From Sporomusaceae bacterium (lineage in GTDB: Bacteria; Bacillota; Negativicutes; DSM-13327): a stretch of 7,118 nt of DNA. Position 1 is the stretch's first letter, and every line of letters begins with the position of its first letter. The stretch lies in the NCBI GenBank assembly GCA_027492445.1, contig JAPUES010000074.1:1-7118 (forward strand). Direction: 5' to 3'. Positions 5,947-7,118 of this stretch are shown one piece after another. A model generated the notes under the pieces. It was given only the letters and a program-made list of their open reading frames with translations, made no database searches and was not told the DNA's origin. Position numbers and translations under genes: made by a program.

Positions 5947-7118
5947 ATGATGTATTCCCCGGAGTTTTATGGATCAATTGTAATCTTTATACTTGTCTAT
6001 GCCATGATTATTTGGGAAAAATTTAATCGTACTGTAGTGGCAATGACGGGTGGACTAATTATGGTATTATTAGGTTTTTTAAGTCAAGAAGTAGCTATCA
6101 AAGATGATATTGATTTTAATACCCTTGGCTTACTAATTGGCATGATGATTTTAGTATCCATCACTCGGCGTAGTGGAGTTTTTGAAGCTGTAGCGATTTG
6201 GGCAGTACAGGTAACCAAAGGACATCCCTTACCATTATTGGCATTATTGGGCCTGATTACTGCTGTTGGATCGGCTCTTCTTGATAATGTTACCACAGTG
6301 CTACTGATGGTACCTGTTACCATTACGTTAACAGATCGTTTGAATATTAATCCCATGCCCTTTTTAATAACAGAAATCATTACTTGTAATATTGGCGGTA
6401 CTGCCACCTTGATTGGTGATCCTCCTAATATTATGATTGGTAGTGCCACACATTTGAGCTTTAATGATTTTCTGATTCACTTAGCGCCGATTGCTATCGT
6501 AATTTTACTAGTTACTGTTGCTTTATTATTACTTTTTTACCGTAAAGAGCTAAAGGTAGAAGAAGTCGAGCGTCTACAAGTATTAAGCTTGTCACCTACA
6601 GAACAAATCAAAGATTGGTTACTCCTGAAACAATCCTTATTTATTTTGACCCTAACTCTAATTGGTTTTGCCTTTCATGGTGTGTTACACATTGAGTCTG
6701 CTACCGTTGCCATGATGGGTGCCATGCTGTTAATGCTGATTAGCAAAGAAGAACCAGAGGAAATTTTACTGCATGTAGAATGGCCTACCATATTTTTCTT
6801 CGTTGGTCTCTTTACTTTAGTCGGCGGATTGAAATCCACTGGTGTTATTAAAGCCTTGGCAGAGTGGGCAGTGAACCTCACAGGAGGACAACTCGATATA
6901 ACGGCGTATCTTATTTTGTGGTTGTCAGCCATCGCCTCAGCTTTCATTGATAATATTCCTTTTGTAGCCACCATGATTCCCATGCTCCATGAAATGAGTG
7001 CTATCGCAGGCACTAATATGGATCCTGTATGGTGGTCTCTAGCTCTTGGTGCTTGCCTAGGGGGCAATGGTACCCTCATTGGTGCTTCTGCTAATGTCAT
7101 TGTAGCTGGTGTTGCTGA
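5947..7118 (+). CDS. ArsB/NhaD-superfamily membrane permease (3' end outside the window)
   Basis: An open frame of 390 codons runs off the window without a stop. It encodes a polytopic inner-membrane transporter of the ArsB/NhaD (ion transporter) superfamily, close to the group that includes the P-protein permeases. Two inverted-topology repeats are visible. The first has LLDNVTT (111-117) and later NIGGTATLIGDPPN (148-161). The second has AFIDNIPF (332-339) and later LGGNGTLIGASAN (371-383). The paired DN motifs and glycine-rich re-entrant motifs form the transport site in this superfamily. Family members are usually about 425 residues, so perhaps 35-40 residues are missing. Hydrophobic segments begin at about 8, 29 and 59, and a charged cytoplasmic loop lies near 181-210. 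Substrate is unknown: arsenite, sodium/proton exchange or an organic anion are all possible, and no ars genes are adjacent. It has its own promoter upstream. Confidence 0.9.
   Translation, partial: MMYSPEFYGSIVIFILVYAMIIWEKFNRTVVAMTGGLIMVLLGFLSQEVAIKDDIDFNTLGLLIGMMILVSITRRSGVFEAVAIWAVQVTKGHPLPLLALLGLITAVGSALLDNVTTVLLMVPVTITLTDRLNINPMPFLITEIITCNIGGTATLIGDPPNIMIGSATHLSFNDFLIHLAPIAIVILLVTVALLLLFYRKELKVEEVERLQVLSLSPTEQIKDWLLLKQSLFILTLTLIGFAFHGVLHIESATVAMMGAMLLMLISKEEPEEILLHVEWPTIFFFVGLFTLVGGLKSTGVIKALAEWAVNLTGGQLDITAYLILWLSAIASAFIDNIPFVATMIPMLHEMSAIAGTNMDPVWWSLALGACLGGNGTLIGASANVIVAGVA

Noticed and set aside
6084..7100. Open frames on the - strand at 6084-6449 and 6675-7100
   Set aside because: Both are shadows of the permease gene, whose + strand motifs are unmistakable; no convincing ribosome site or family features were seen.

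Overview
The window comes from an AT-rich bacterial chromosome with strong AGGAGG-type ribosome binding sites. Its left end carries a recognisable spoIVFA-spoIVFB pair. Together these point to an endospore-forming member of the Firmicutes. The order spoIVFA, spoIVFB, TIGR03960-type radical SAM protein, DUF2344 protein, RNase G is one I associate with Clostridia and Negativicutes (for example Sporomusaceae-like organisms); the exact lineage is an inference. All six genes lie on the + strand and nothing convincing is coded on the - strand.

Region 1 (1-1668): a membrane-anchored M23-fold protein that has lost every expected zinc-ligand position (SpoIVFA-like) is followed after 4 nt by an intramembrane M50 metalloprotease with a C-terminal CBS-like region (SpoIVFB-like, TTG start). 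In Bacillus subtilis this pair holds and carries out the processing of pro-sigma-K in the mother cell.

Region 2 (1669-5829): after a 131-nt gap come a radical SAM protein with an N-terminal cobalamin-binding-type domain, a DUF2344 protein whose start codon overlaps the preceding stop by 1 nt, and, 32 nt on, RNase G (rng) with its catalytic aspartates and zinc-link cysteines intact. The first two have no function that I know to be established. Their tight coupling to each other and to rng is the main open question here.

Region 3 (5830-7118): where I would expect the rplU-rpmA ribosomal protein operon after rng, there is instead a near-consensus sigma-A promoter (TTGACA, 18 bp, TATAAT) and a wobble-rich hairpin with a T-rich tail that could be a terminator or leader attenuator. 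These are followed by an ArsB/NhaD-superfamily membrane permease whose 3' end is cut off by the window edge. Its two inverted-repeat signature motifs are intact, but its substrate cannot be read from the sequence.

I saw no RNA genes, insertion sequences, CRISPR arrays or attachment sites. No stretch over 300 bases lacks a gene. The window is mostly a conserved chromosomal neighbourhood rather than an accessory island, and I do not see a clearly new defence or mobile system in it.
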